Shown in pieces: positions 1 through 6,253 of a stretch of DNA of 32,645 nt. A program made the position numbers and the translations under genes. Positions within the stretch are counted from its first letter, which is position 1; the number at the start of each line of letters is the position of its first letter. The DNA is from a virus, in the IMG/VR virus record IMGVR_UViG_3300032236_000734, positions 1 through 32,645 of that record. One strand, written 5' to 3'. Below the pieces are notes generated by a model. That model saw nothing but the letters and a program-made list of their open reading frames with translations. It ran no database searches and was not told where the DNA came from.

Positions 1-459
1 AGTGGATTAAGCGGCGGTTCTGGTGGCGGTTCAGGTAATGGAGGAGCTGCTTCTCCTACAGGCGGTGCTGGTAATACGCCATCAACTTCACCAAGCCAAG
101 GAAACAACGGTGGTCAATATGTCCCTGTTTCAACAAACAACAACACTTCTGGTGGTGGCGGAGGTGCAAGCGCAGCAGGAGGTAGCCCAGCTAACCCATC
201 GACTAATGGTGGTGCGGGTGGTGCTGGAACAGCTACAACAATTTCTGGTTCGTCTGTAACGTATGCAGGTGGTGGCGGTGGTTTTGGGCCGGGGGCAGCA
301 GGCGCAGGGGGTTCTGGTGGTGGTGGAGCTGGGGCTGCATCTACTGCAACTGCTGGTTCAGTTAATACTGGAGGTGGTGGTGGCGGTTCTGGTAATTCCG
401 GTGGCGCACTTGGCGCAGCAGGCGGCTCTGGTATTGTCATCCTCAAATTGAATGCATAA
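1..459 (+). CDS. Glycine-rich tail fibre-type protein, C-terminal part (5' end outside window)
   Basis: Frame 1 is open from the first base to the TAA at 457-459, giving 152 residues of a protein that begins before the window. It is almost entirely Gly, Ser, Ala, Thr and Asn, with poly-Gly runs, and ends GSGIVILKLNA, matching the end of the next gene. It also shares the GNTPSTSPSQG and ISGSSVTYAGGGGGG blocks with that gene, so the two are paralogues or tandem duplicates. Glycine-rich domains of this kind occur in phage tail fibres and adhesins and may form a polyglycine-II-like sandwich at the receptor-binding tip. The role is inferred from composition and from the paralogous neighbour. The start codon and N-terminal attachment domain cannot be seen. 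Confidence 0.8.
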   Translation, partial: SGLSGGSGGGSGNGGAASPTGGAGNTPSTSPSQGNNGGQYVPVSTNNNTSGGGGGASAAGGSPANPSTNGGAGGAGTATTISGSSVTYAGGGGGFGPGAAGAGGSGGGGAGAASTATAGSVNTGGGGGGSGNSGGALGAAGGSGIVILKLNA

Positions 460-467
460 GGTGAACG

Positions 468-2138
468 ATGAGTAATTATCCCGGTCGGATCATCACAAAG
501 AATCCGGTAACAATATCAACCACGCAAGCTTCAGGTATCTGGACGCTGCAACAGGCGCTGCAAGCTATCAAATCAGGCGTGTGGCCCGGTATCGGCACAA
601 CCGTATCTCAAATATTTACATTTAGTGATGTGTGGACTGCACCTGCTGGTGTTACGCAAGTGGATTATTTAGTGGTAGCTGGTGGTGGTTCAGGTGGTGG
701 AAGCACTCGTGGTGGTGGCGGTGGGGCTGGTGGATTTTTAACTGGCACAGCGTTAGCTGTTGTCCCCGGCACTACATATGCTGTAACTGTTGGCGCTGGT
801 GCCGCTAGGTCAACAACCGGGAATGGTTTTAAAGGATCAGATTCTATTTTTAGTTCTATTACTTCTACTGGTGGAGGTTATGGAAATGGCGGTAACGTAG
901 GAACAGGCGGCGGCTCCGGTGGTTCTGGTGGCGGTGGTGCTTGTACTGATGGCCCTCAAGTTGGTCAACCCGGAGGCGCAGGTAACACACCGTCTACATC
1001 ACCAAGCCAAGGAAATAGCGGAGGCGCAGGAGCCACTCCTAACTATGCTGCTGGTGGTGGTGGTGGCGCATCTGCTTCTGGTCAAAACGGACAACCTGCT
1101 GTTGGCGGCGCTGGTGGTAATGGCACAGCTTCATCTATATCTGGTTCTTCTGTAACCTATGCTGGTGGCGGTGGCGGTGGCGCAAACGCTAATCCTGGTG
1201 GAGCAGGAGGTACAGGTGGTGGAGGAGCGGGTGGAAATTCTGGTTCTGCTGGCACTCCAGCCACCGCAAATACTGGTGGTGGTGGTGGTGGAGAAGGTGG
1301 TTCCCCAGCTTCTGGAACTGGTAGCGGAGCAGGCGGCAGCGGTATAGTCATCATCAGATACGTAGCCCCTAATTCTGCTGGTTATACGCTACGTTTTACA
1401 TCCACAACTACATTTACCATGCCACAGGGCGTAACGTCTGTTGACTATCTGGTTGTTGCTGGAGGTGGTGGCGGTGGCGGTGTAAATGGAGACGCATCTG
1501 GCGGTGGTGGTGCAGGTGGTTTTAGAACAGGTACTGCGTTAACAGTTACTGCTGGTACTTCATACACAATTACTGTAGGAGCTGGCGGTGCTGGCGGAGC
1601 TGCAGGCGGTGCAAATAATGGAGCTAAAGGTTCAGACTCTGTTTTCTCAAGTATTACTTCTACCGGCGGTGGTTATGGCGGAGGTGGAGCTAACGGAGGT
1701 ACAACCACTAATGCTGGTGGCCCCGGTGGTTCTGGTGGCGGCGCTTCTAATAATAACGGAACAGGCGGAACTGGCAATACTCCATCTACTTCTCCAGCCC
1801 AAGGTACTAATGGTGGAACTTCTGGCGGTGGTGGTGGTGGGGCTTCGGCAGCAGGAGCAGGAGGAGCAACTACCGGAAAAGGTGGAGATGGAACTGCAAC
1901 TTCAATTAGTGGGGCGTCTGTTTATTACGCTGGTGGTGGTGGAGGTGGAACAGTTGTCGCATCAAATGTTGGCGGTTTAGGTGGTGGTGGTAGAGGTACG
2001 CCAGCATTAAACTCTCCAAACAATACGCCGGGCGGCACTAATACAGGTGGCGGTGGCGGTGGTATGTGGTCTGACCCTCCCGGTCTTGCTGGACGTGCTG
2101 GCGGTTCAGGTATTGTTATTCTTAAACTAAACGCATAA
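468..2138 (+). CDS. Glycine-rich tail fibre/adhesin protein with two tandem Gly-rich domains
   Basis: A 556-residue protein starting at an ATG preceded by AAGGTGAACG, 8 bases after the previous stop. Residues 1-45 form a short non-repetitive N-terminal segment (SNYPGRIITK, then SGIWTLQQALQA) typical of fibre proteins built on Gly-rich repeats. Two long copies of a Gly-rich module follow. Each begins with a FT..W/M.APAGVTQVDYLVVAGGG-type strand and ends with GGSGIVII(L). The repeats GNTPSTSPSQG and YAGGGGGG recur in each copy. It is likely a distal tail fibre or adhesin subunit that contacts the host surface. It shares its C-terminal module with the upstream partial gene, which suggests module duplication and possible recombination between copies. 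The family-level call is firm; receptor and exact location in the virion are unknown. Confidence 0.85.
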   Translation: MSNYPGRIITKNPVTISTTQASGIWTLQQALQAIKSGVWPGIGTTVSQIFTFSDVWTAPAGVTQVDYLVVAGGGSGGGSTRGGGGGAGGFLTGTALAVVPGTTYAVTVGAGAARSTTGNGFKGSDSIFSSITSTGGGYGNGGNVGTGGGSGGSGGGGACTDGPQVGQPGGAGNTPSTSPSQGNSGGAGATPNYAAGGGGGASASGQNGQPAVGGAGGNGTASSISGSSVTYAGGGGGGANANPGGAGGTGGGGAGGNSGSAGTPATANTGGGGGGEGGSPASGTGSGAGGSGIVIIRYVAPNSAGYTLRFTSTTTFTMPQGVTSVDYLVVAGGGGGGGVNGDASGGGGAGGFRTGTALTVTAGTSYTITVGAGGAGGAAGGANNGAKGSDSVFSSITSTGGGYGGGGANGGTTTNAGGPGGSGGGASNNNGTGGTGNTPSTSPAQGTNGGTSGGGGGGASAAGAGGATTGKGGDGTATSISGASVYYAGGGGGGTVVASNVGGLGGGGRGTPALNSPNNTPGGTNTGGGGGGMWSDPPGLAGRAGGSGIVILKLNA

Positions 2139-2147
2139 GGAGAAGGC

Positions 2148-2402
2148 GTGGAATCAAAAATTTATCAACTCTACGGTATCGACACAGCTATGCACTTACT
2201 GCGCCCCGGCGCTAAGTGGGAGATCAGCAACACCATGTTCACACGTTGGGAAGACCCACGCCCGTGCCCGACTATGGAAGAAGTCATGGAAACGATGGAG
2301 AAGATAAAAGCGTTTGAGGACAGCATCAATACGATTTGGACTCAAGAGCAGATAGAACAATTACGTGGACAGCAAGAGATATACGACAGGGCGGTTGCAT
2401 GA
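2148..2402 (+). CDS. Small hypothetical protein (GTG start) after the tail fibre gene
   Basis: 84 residues, starting at GTG with a strong AAGGAGAAGG ribosome site directly upstream; no ATG fits as well. The N-terminal half (residues 1-40) looks globular and contains WEISNTMFTRWEDPRPCPT. Residues 43-78 are predicted helical and charged (MEEVMETMEKIKAFEDSINTIW, then EQIEQLRGQ). Small helical proteins encoded directly after tail fibre genes often act in fibre assembly, but nothing in the sequence proves this. It ends in a 4-base ATGA overlap with the oxygenase gene, so the two are translationally coupled. Confidence 0.75.
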   Translation: MESKIYQLYGIDTAMHLLRPGAKWEISNTMFTRWEDPRPCPTMEEVMETMEKIKAFEDSINTIWTQEQIEQLRGQQEIYDRAVA

Positions 2403-3007
2403 ACATAACTAACCTATTCCCAACAGCGGTAGGTTTTTCCAAACTCGGTCGTGATCTTACCGCCCGTGAGTTGGAGTTCATCATTGGTCAGGTGCGTTAT
2501 CCAAACGAAGGTAATACCACCAGCGAAAACAGAAAGATACTAAAGTCTGTTGAGTTGACAGAGATTCGTGAGTTTATTGAAGACGCAATGCTGGAGTATT
2601 TTAAGTCAGTGCATGCGCCTAAGTTTGATGTAACACCATACATAACGCAATCGTGGTCTAACTACACAGAGCCGGGTCAGTATCATCATAAACATGCTCA
2701 CCCCAACAGCATTATCTCTGGCGTGTTTTACCCGCAGGCGAACAAAGAAACAGACAGAATTTATTTTTACAAAGATGGTTACGAGCGCATCAAGATTCCA
2801 ACAGAAAACTGGAACCATTGGAATAGTGAGAGTTGGTGGTTTGATGTTGGTGCAGGAGACTTAATTATTTTCCCATCGCATTTAACGCACATGGTGCAGA
2901 CTAAGCAGGGCGACGGAACACGTATTAGCATTTCGTTTAACACCTTTGTTAAAGGTTACATTGGTTCGGACGAGAGTCTGACAGGACTTCATTTAGGAGA
3001 AGAGTAA
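2399..3007 (+). CDS. 2-oxoglutarate/Fe(II)-dependent oxygenase (phage TIGR02466-like)
   Basis: 202 residues, starting at the ATG that overlaps the previous stop (ATGA); a longer in-frame extension from 2336 would run inside the upstream gene and is not used. Residues 96-103 (HHKHAHPN) followed by SIISGVFYPQ give the first iron-ligand region. SHLTHMV (161-166) supplies the distal His, and TRISISFN (174-181) supplies the Arg that would bind 2-oxoglutarate. This order on a double-stranded beta-helix core matches the 2OG-Fe(II) oxygenase family common in marine and freshwater phages and cyanophages. The substrate is unknown; hydroxylation of a protein (for example tail fibre or host protein) or of a small molecule is possible. 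It lies among tail and structural genes, not replication genes. Confidence 0.85.
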   Translation: MNITNLFPTAVGFSKLGRDLTARELEFIIGQVRYPNEGNTTSENRKILKSVELTEIREFIEDAMLEYFKSVHAPKFDVTPYITQSWSNYTEPGQYHHKHAHPNSIISGVFYPQANKETDRIYFYKDGYERIKIPTENWNHWNSESWWFDVGAGDLIIFPSHLTHMVQTKQGDGTRISISFNTFVKGYIGSDESLTGLHLGEE

Positions 3008-3303
3008 TGGCGCATTTTGCTGAATTAGATAGCAACAAGGTTGTTCTACGTGTAATCGTAGTAGACAACAAAGATACCTCCGACGCTTATGGCGTAGAGA
3101 AAGAATACATCGGTGCTGCGTTTTGTGAGCGCGTACTAGGTGGCACATGGAAACAAACCAGCTACAACGGTAACTTCCGTGGCAAATACGCAGGTATTGG
3201 CGATACATTTGACGAAGTAAACAATGTGTTTGTTGCTCCTGTGACTGAAGTTCTAGCAACGCCTAGCACAGACTTAAACGCCATAACGTCGCAGTCTGTC
3301 TAA
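3007..3303 (+). CDS. Conserved small phage protein of unknown function (MAHFAELD family)
   Basis: 98 residues. ATG overlaps the oxygenase stop by one base (TAATG). The N-terminus MAHFAELDSNKVVLRVIVVDN, the central GGTWKQTSYNGNFRGKYAGIGDTFD and the position next to tail genes match a small protein that I recognise as widespread in cyanophages and other marine phages. It is probably a virion or tail-associated beta-rich protein; the function is not established. Residues 1-75 carry the conserved part. The last ~20 residues (VTEVLATPSTDLNAITSQSV) are low complexity. Confidence 0.8.
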   Translation: MAHFAELDSNKVVLRVIVVDNKDTSDAYGVEKEYIGAAFCERVLGGTWKQTSYNGNFRGKYAGIGDTFDEVNNVFVAPVTEVLATPSTDLNAITSQSV

Positions 3304-3304
3304 T

Positions 3305-3472
3305 ATGCAGATCAACTTACAATTTACGATTGACGAGGTTAATGAGTTGCTGACTGCATTGGGTCAGCTTCCCTACACCCGTTCATTCCAGCTTATCCAA
3401 GCTATTCACGATCAGGCTATACCGCAGATACAAGCGGCTAACACTGCACAACCCGAGGTCGCAAATGGCTGA
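3305..3472 (+). CDS. Small hypothetical phage protein (55 aa)
   Basis: 55 residues (MQINLQFTIDEVNELLTALG at the N-terminus, then QLPYTRSFQLIQAIHDQ), starting one base after the previous TAA and ending in an 8-base overlap with the next gene. The MQIN-L-FT-DEVN..L.ALGQLPY pattern resembles a short conserved phage protein often placed near lysis genes. It is predicted to be one short strand followed by two helices and has no membrane segment. The tight spacing on both sides supports it as a real gene. Function unknown. Confidence 0.7.
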   Translation: MQINLQFTIDEVNELLTALGQLPYTRSFQLIQAIHDQAIPQIQAANTAQPEVANG

Positions 3473-3662
3473 GGATACGGACACACGCTTGGCTGTGCAT
3501 GAGGCTATATGCACCGAGCGTTACGGCAACATCAAGGATAGTCTGGACAAAGGGTCAGACCGCATGCAAAAGATTGAATATCTAATCTATGCGGTGATGA
3601 TCCTTGTCTTGCTAGGCCCCGGTGTTGCTGCTGAATTCGTAAAGAAACTTTTGGGTTTATAA
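3465..3662 (+). CDS. Small single-membrane-segment protein, holin-like candidate
   Basis: 65 residues with a charged, helical N-terminal half (residues 1-38, MAEDTDTRLAVHEAICTERY and on) and one hydrophobic segment at about 39-58 (IEYLIYAVMILVLLGPGVAA), ending in KKLL. A cytoplasmic helix followed by one C-terminal membrane span is the arrangement of XhlA-type haemolysin and small holin-accessory proteins. It lies just upstream of the endolysin in a run of membrane proteins, so a role in host lysis is plausible but not shown. It overlaps the previous gene by 8 bases. Confidence 0.7.
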   Translation: MAEDTDTRLAVHEAICTERYGNIKDSLDKGSDRMQKIEYLIYAVMILVLLGPGVAAEFVKKLLGL

Positions 3663-3663
3663 A

Positions 3664-4275
3664 ATTGATCCCCTCACTATTCTTGCGGCTGCAAAAACTG
3701 CTGCAGCAGCTATACGAAAAGGCTGTGAGCTTTATCAAGAGTACAAAGCTCAAGGCATGGAACTGGTGGACGCTTACGGTCAAGCCAAGGACGTCGTTGC
3801 TGACATTAGCGGTTATTTGGGGCACTTTTTTAAAGCGCATGAGCAGCTTGAAAAGCATGTTCACGAAGAAGAGTTAAAGACCAAGAAAGCGCGTGATCCT
3901 GAACTGTCTGTAAACCAAGAGGCATTTAACAGGGTCATGGCTGTTAAAGAGATGCAGAGGTTGGAAACTGAATTACGCGAAACTCTCGTATATTCGGCAC
4001 CTCCACAGCTCGGTGCTATCTGGTCAGAATTTGAGGCAATGCGCGATAGGGTGAAGGCAGAACGGGCTGAAGTTCAACGTCAAGAGTTATTAAAGCGGCA
4101 GATAACAGAGTGGCGACGGGCAAATATAAAAAGAAAAATCGCGGAACAGATGACATCAATTCTCGCGGTCGTGTTCATAATATTGTGGTTTCTATGGGTG
4201 ATGATTCTGATAAGAACGAGCCAAACATTCCGTGGAGCTTACTCATTACCGTACTGGTACTGTGTATTGTGTTAG
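3664..4275 (+). CDS. Membrane-anchored coiled-coil phage protein, probable ATT start
   Basis: The frame is open from 3643 and only an ATT at 3664 gives the expected N-terminus: (M)DPLTILAAAKTAAAAI and on, resembling the MIDPITALAAA-type start of a conserved podovirus protein. The first in-frame ATG (3757) would cut off this conserved part. From 3664 the protein is 203 residues. It has an Ala-rich amphipathic helix (1-30), a central charged coiled-coil region (about 70-155, with RLETELRETLVYSAPPQLGAIW in the middle) and a membrane segment near 163-182 (SILAVVFIILWFLWVMILI). The last ~20 residues (after 4209) lie over the next gene in another frame and may be poorly constrained. Function unknown; homologues sit beside lysis genes. 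The start is uncertain. Confidence 0.65.
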   Translation: MDPLTILAAAKTAAAAIRKGCELYQEYKAQGMELVDAYGQAKDVVADISGYLGHFFKAHEQLEKHVHEEELKTKKARDPELSVNQEAFNRVMAVKEMQRLETELRETLVYSAPPQLGAIWSEFEAMRDRVKAERAEVQRQELLKRQITEWRRANIKRKIAEQMTSILAVVFIILWFLWVMILIRTSQTFRGAYSLPYWYCVLC

Positions 4276-4403
4276 TCCTAGTTTTACCAGTGATGGGAAT
4301 AGCTTACATGGACATGAACAACGCTACTGTTAGGGCAATGGAAGAGACAAGGAAGATGCGTGAATTACGCGCAAAGATATTGATGGAAATGCAGGGGGAA
4401 TAA
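4194..4403 (+). CDS. Small membrane protein overlapping the previous gene
   Basis: From ATG 4194 this is 69 residues: a short polar N-terminus (MGDDSDKNEPNIPW), one strong membrane span (about residues 15-39, SLLITVLVLCIVLVLVLPVM and on), then a charged helix (MEETRKMRELRAKILMEMQGE). An upstream GTG at 4110 would add 28 basic residues, but ATG 4194 gives the more typical N-terminus. It overlaps the preceding gene by 82 bases in a different frame and ends in a one-base overlap (TAATG) with the endolysin. A role in lysis (holin or antiholin) is plausible from position only. Confidence 0.65.
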   Translation: MGDDSDKNEPNIPWSLLITVLVLCIVLVLVLPVMGIAYMDMNNATVRAMEETRKMRELRAKILMEMQGE

Positions 4404-5023
4404 TGGAATTAACTTTAAGCCAGCTACGGCAGTTCCTGCCTAAAAACAAATACGTCGAACATTGGCACGATGCTTTAAAACAGCTTCTGCCTGATTACGA
4501 CATCAACACACCACAAAGAATTGCTGCTTTCTTAGCTCAGTGTGCTCATGAGTCTGCTGGGTTTACTGCACTTAAAGAAAACCTTAACTACAAGCCTGCC
4601 ACATTGTTGAAGCTCTTTGGCAAATACTTTACTCCTGAGATGGCGGCGGTCTATTGTGCGAAACCTAATAAACAAGAAGCTATTGCTAACCGTATTTACG
4701 CTAATCGTATGGGCAATGGCAGCGAAGATTCTGGTGATGGCTACCGTTACTCTGGCAAAGGTCTTATCCAACTCACAGGTAAGTCCAATTACCAAGCGTT
4801 TGCCGACAGTTTAGAGATTACTCCGACTGAAGCTGCTGAGTACATGCAGACGTTTGAAGGTGCTTGCCAATCAGCTTGCTGGTTCTGGGAGACAAATAAC
4901 CTGAACAGGTTTGCAGATGTAGGTGACTTTGAAACAATGACTAAGCGTATTAACGGTGGAACTATTGGCTTAGAAGACAGGAAGAAACATTATGCAGAAG
5001 CTCTACATATTCTTGGCGCTTAG
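4403..5023 (+). CDS. Endolysin, glycoside hydrolase family 19 (chitinase-like lysozyme)
   Basis: 206 residues with the GH19 endolysin signature. HESAGF places the general acid Glu at residue 50, and ENLNY places the second catalytic Glu at 59. YRYSGKGLIQLTGKSNY (114-130) is the conserved core block, followed by a SACWFWETNNLN segment. It should cleave peptidoglycan glycan strands. There is no signal peptide or membrane segment, so release probably depends on a holin, for which the neighbouring small membrane proteins are candidates. The length fits single-domain phage GH19 endolysins with no separate wall-binding domain. The ribosome site is AGGGGG, 6 bases before the ATG. The start overlaps the upstream gene by one base, and the end overlaps the following lipoprotein gene by 32 bases. 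Confidence 0.93.
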   Translation: MELTLSQLRQFLPKNKYVEHWHDALKQLLPDYDINTPQRIAAFLAQCAHESAGFTALKENLNYKPATLLKLFGKYFTPEMAAVYCAKPNKQEAIANRIYANRMGNGSEDSGDGYRYSGKGLIQLTGKSNYQAFADSLEITPTEAAEYMQTFEGACQSACWFWETNNLNRFADVGDFETMTKRINGGTIGLEDRKKHYAEALHILGA

Positions 5024-5168
5024 TTTACTGGCTGGCTGTCAGGATAGATTTAGATATCCTTGCCAAAATCCGGCTAACTGGGATACTCCAGAGTGCAAGC
5101 CGCCTATTTGTACAGCAACACAGACCTGTCCTGACGATATAACCAAACCTGAGAAGGTGAGCAAATGA
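4992..5168 (+). CDS. Small Cys-rich phage lipoprotein
   Basis: 58 residues starting inside the end of the endolysin gene (32-base overlap, different frame). MQKLYIFLALSLLAGC is a lipoprotein signal sequence with lipobox LAGC, so Cys16 would be lipidated. The mature part (QDRFRYPCQNPANWDTPECK, then PPICTATQTCPDD) has four further Cys likely to form disulphides in the periplasm. I recognise the QDRFRYPC.NPANW..PEC pattern as a conserved small phage lipoprotein near lysis genes; its role is unknown. It ends in an ATGA overlap with the next gene. Confidence 0.78.
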   Translation: MQKLYIFLALSLLAGCQDRFRYPCQNPANWDTPECKPPICTATQTCPDDITKPEKVSK

Positions 5169-5563
5169 CTGAAGAACAACTAAACGCTTGGCTGAAGTTT
5201 GCTATCGGTATCTGCTTTTGTTTAATTCTAATGATGATGGCTAGTCTGTCTATGTACTCGGTAGTGTTTGTAACCCAGCCGATGAGCGGTATGGCACCAG
5301 CGGATAAGCAGTTCTTCTTGCTTTTATCAGACATGTCTAAATATATACTTGGTGCTTTGGCAACTTTAATCGCGGTCAAAGGGAAAGATCAGTTCATACC
5401 TCCTAACTTGACCACGGCTAAAGAACGTGAAGAAGCCTGTAAGCCTACACCAGTAGTTGCTCGTGTAGAGCCAAAGATTGAGTCTGTATCAAGTGCTGCC
5501 CCTGTAATTACTGGATACGGCGGTAAAGCTGCTCCACCACCTGCACCACAACCGGAGATTTGA
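5165..5563 (+). CDS. Two-span membrane protein with Pro-rich tail, holin candidate
   Basis: 132 residues. Two hydrophobic segments at about 10-37 (LKFAIGICFCLILMMMASLS and on) and 60-78 (ILGALATLIAV region) are separated by a short loop (TQPMSGMAPADKQFF). The tail from residue 85 is polar and Pro/Ala-rich (TPVVARVEP, then KAAPPPAPQPEI). Two spans plus a hydrophilic tail next to an endolysin and spanins fit a holin. The loop pattern (V.QPM....P.D..FF) also resembles an uncharacterised membrane protein found in related podoviruses. It starts at ATGA, coupled to the lipoprotein gene. Confidence 0.72.
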   Translation: MTEEQLNAWLKFAIGICFCLILMMMASLSMYSVVFVTQPMSGMAPADKQFFLLLSDMSKYILGALATLIAVKGKDQFIPPNLTTAKEREEACKPTPVVARVEPKIESVSSAAPVITGYGGKAAPPPAPQPEI

Positions 5564-5564
5564 T

Positions 5565-5723
5565 ATGAAAATGCTATTGATAACTATCCTGATGTTCACT
5601 GTTAACTTATCGTGGGCAGAAGGTGAGATGAAGAAGGTTTGCCACGACGAGAAGGGCAAGCAGGTCTGTAAGACTATTAAAGTCCATAAGAAGCTGGAAG
5701 GCACCAAGGTTCCTACCAAATGA
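5565..5723 (+). CDS. Small secreted periplasmic protein (52 aa)
   Basis: 52 residues. An N-terminal signal peptide MKMLLITILMFTVNLSWA is predicted to be cleaved after WA, leaving a basic mature peptide of about 34 residues (EGEMKKVCHDEKGKQVCKTI, then KVHKKLEG). The mature part has two Cys that could form one disulphide. The EGEMKKVC.D..GKQVCK pattern is one I recognise from phage lysis regions. Function unknown; it would act in the periplasm. It begins one base after the upstream stop and overlaps the Rz gene at ATGA. Confidence 0.72.
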   Translation: MKMLLITILMFTVNLSWAEGEMKKVCHDEKGKQVCKTIKVHKKLEGTKVPTK

Positions 5724-6187
5724 ATCCTATTATTGTCGTAGCTGGCGGTGTTCTGGTGGCATCTATGGCTTTCGGCACAGGCTATTGGCGAGGTCATTCT
5801 GCAGGAGAAGCTGAAGTCCAGCAAAAATGGGATCATGAGAAAGCAGACCAACTAGCAGCATATGCAAAAGCGCAAGATGAAGCTCGAGCACGTGAGCAAG
5901 AAATGCAAGTAAATGCTGATAAGCTAAGACAGGAGAAAGATCGTGAGATTCGTGATATTGCTGCTCGTAATGCCGCTCTTGTTAACAGCTTGCGCGACAG
6001 GCCAACCCGCCCCGCCGAAGGCAGTGCCGTGCCCAGTACTTCCAGCTCTGGATCCACCGCCTGTAATGGAGGCCAGCTTTACAGACAGGATGCGGAATTT
6101 CTTGCAGGGCTCGCTGCCGAAGCCGATCAGCTCAGAGCAGTCCTCAACCAGTGTTACAAACAATATAACGCAGCCAAAGTGAAGTAG
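5720..6187 (+). CDS. Rz: i-spanin (Rz-like inner-membrane lysis protein)
   Basis: 155 residues. It has an N-terminal signal-anchor (about 3-23, IIVVAGGVLVASMAFGTGYW), a long charged coiled coil (about 30-95, rich in Glu, Gln, Arg and Ala) and a C-terminal region with two Cys (TACNGG, LNQCYKQ). This is the layout of Rz-type i-spanins (DUF2514-like), which span the periplasm and pair with an outer-membrane lipoprotein to fuse the membranes in the last step of lysis. The matching o-spanin gene is nested in the +1 frame at 5943-6182. The start is coupled to the upstream gene by ATGA. Confidence 0.88.
   Translation: MNPIIVVAGGVLVASMAFGTGYWRGHSAGEAEVQQKWDHEKADQLAAYAKAQDEARAREQEMQVNADKLRQEKDREIRDIAARNAALVNSLRDRPTRPAEGSAVPSTSSSGSTACNGGQLYRQDAEFLAGLAAEADQLRAVLNQCYKQYNAAKVK
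5943..6182 (+). CDS. Rz1: o-spanin (Rz1-like lipoprotein) nested inside Rz
   Basis: 79 residues encoded entirely inside the i-spanin gene in another frame. It starts at GTG 5943, 7 bases after a good AGGAG at 5931-5935. MRFVILLLVMPLLLTACATG is a lipoprotein signal with lipobox LTAC, so lipidation at Cys17 is expected. The mature part starts Pro-rich (QPAPPKAVPCPVLPALDPPP), as usual for Rz1 proteins, followed by a helical segment that would contact Rz. Nested Rz/Rz1 genes are known from lambda-like and other Gram-negative phages. The close ribosome site and lipobox make this call strong despite the GTG start. Confidence 0.85.
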   Translation: MRFVILLLVMPLLLTACATGQPAPPKAVPCPVLPALDPPPVMEASFTDRMRNFLQGSLPKPISSEQSSTSVTNNITQPK

Positions 6188-6204
6188 CACAAAATATCAA
6201 TTCT

Positions 6205-6226
6205 TTGCGTAAATTGGAATTATAAT
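6205..6226 (+). promoter_or_regulatory. Possible sigma70-type -10 before virion genes
   Basis: The 66-base gap between the spanin gene and the adaptor gene contains a perfect TATAAT at 6221-6226, about 28 bases upstream of the ATG at 6254. No good -35 lies at 16-18 bases: the TTGCGT at 6205 is only 10 bases away. It would need an activator or be a weak promoter. It could start a separate transcript for the virion genes. Support is the -10 match and the position in one of the few real gaps on this strand. Confidence 0.35.
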
Positions 6227-6253
6227 GACAGAGTATAAGTCAAGGGATCTACA

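Noticed and set aside
114-446. Pro/Ala-rich open frame on the minus strand
   Set aside because: It is the complement of Gly codons in the tail fibre gene (GGN read as CCN). Poly-Pro runs and the lack of a ribosome site mark it as a shadow. The same holds at 1157-1354.
1-2138. CRISPR-like or satellite repeats
   Set aside because: The repeats are irregular, follow the reading frame and encode Gly-rich protein modules; there are no equal-length spacers.
2336-2398. N-terminal extension of the 2OG oxygenase
   Set aside because: The extension has no ribosome site and lies wholly inside the upstream gene; the ATG at 2399 overlaps the stop as ATGA, as elsewhere in this genome.
3665-3877. Open frame with TTG start (MIPSLFLRLQ)
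   Set aside because: It overlaps the better-supported frame that begins at ATT 3664; its product is unlike known phage proteins and it stops inside the coiled-coil gene.
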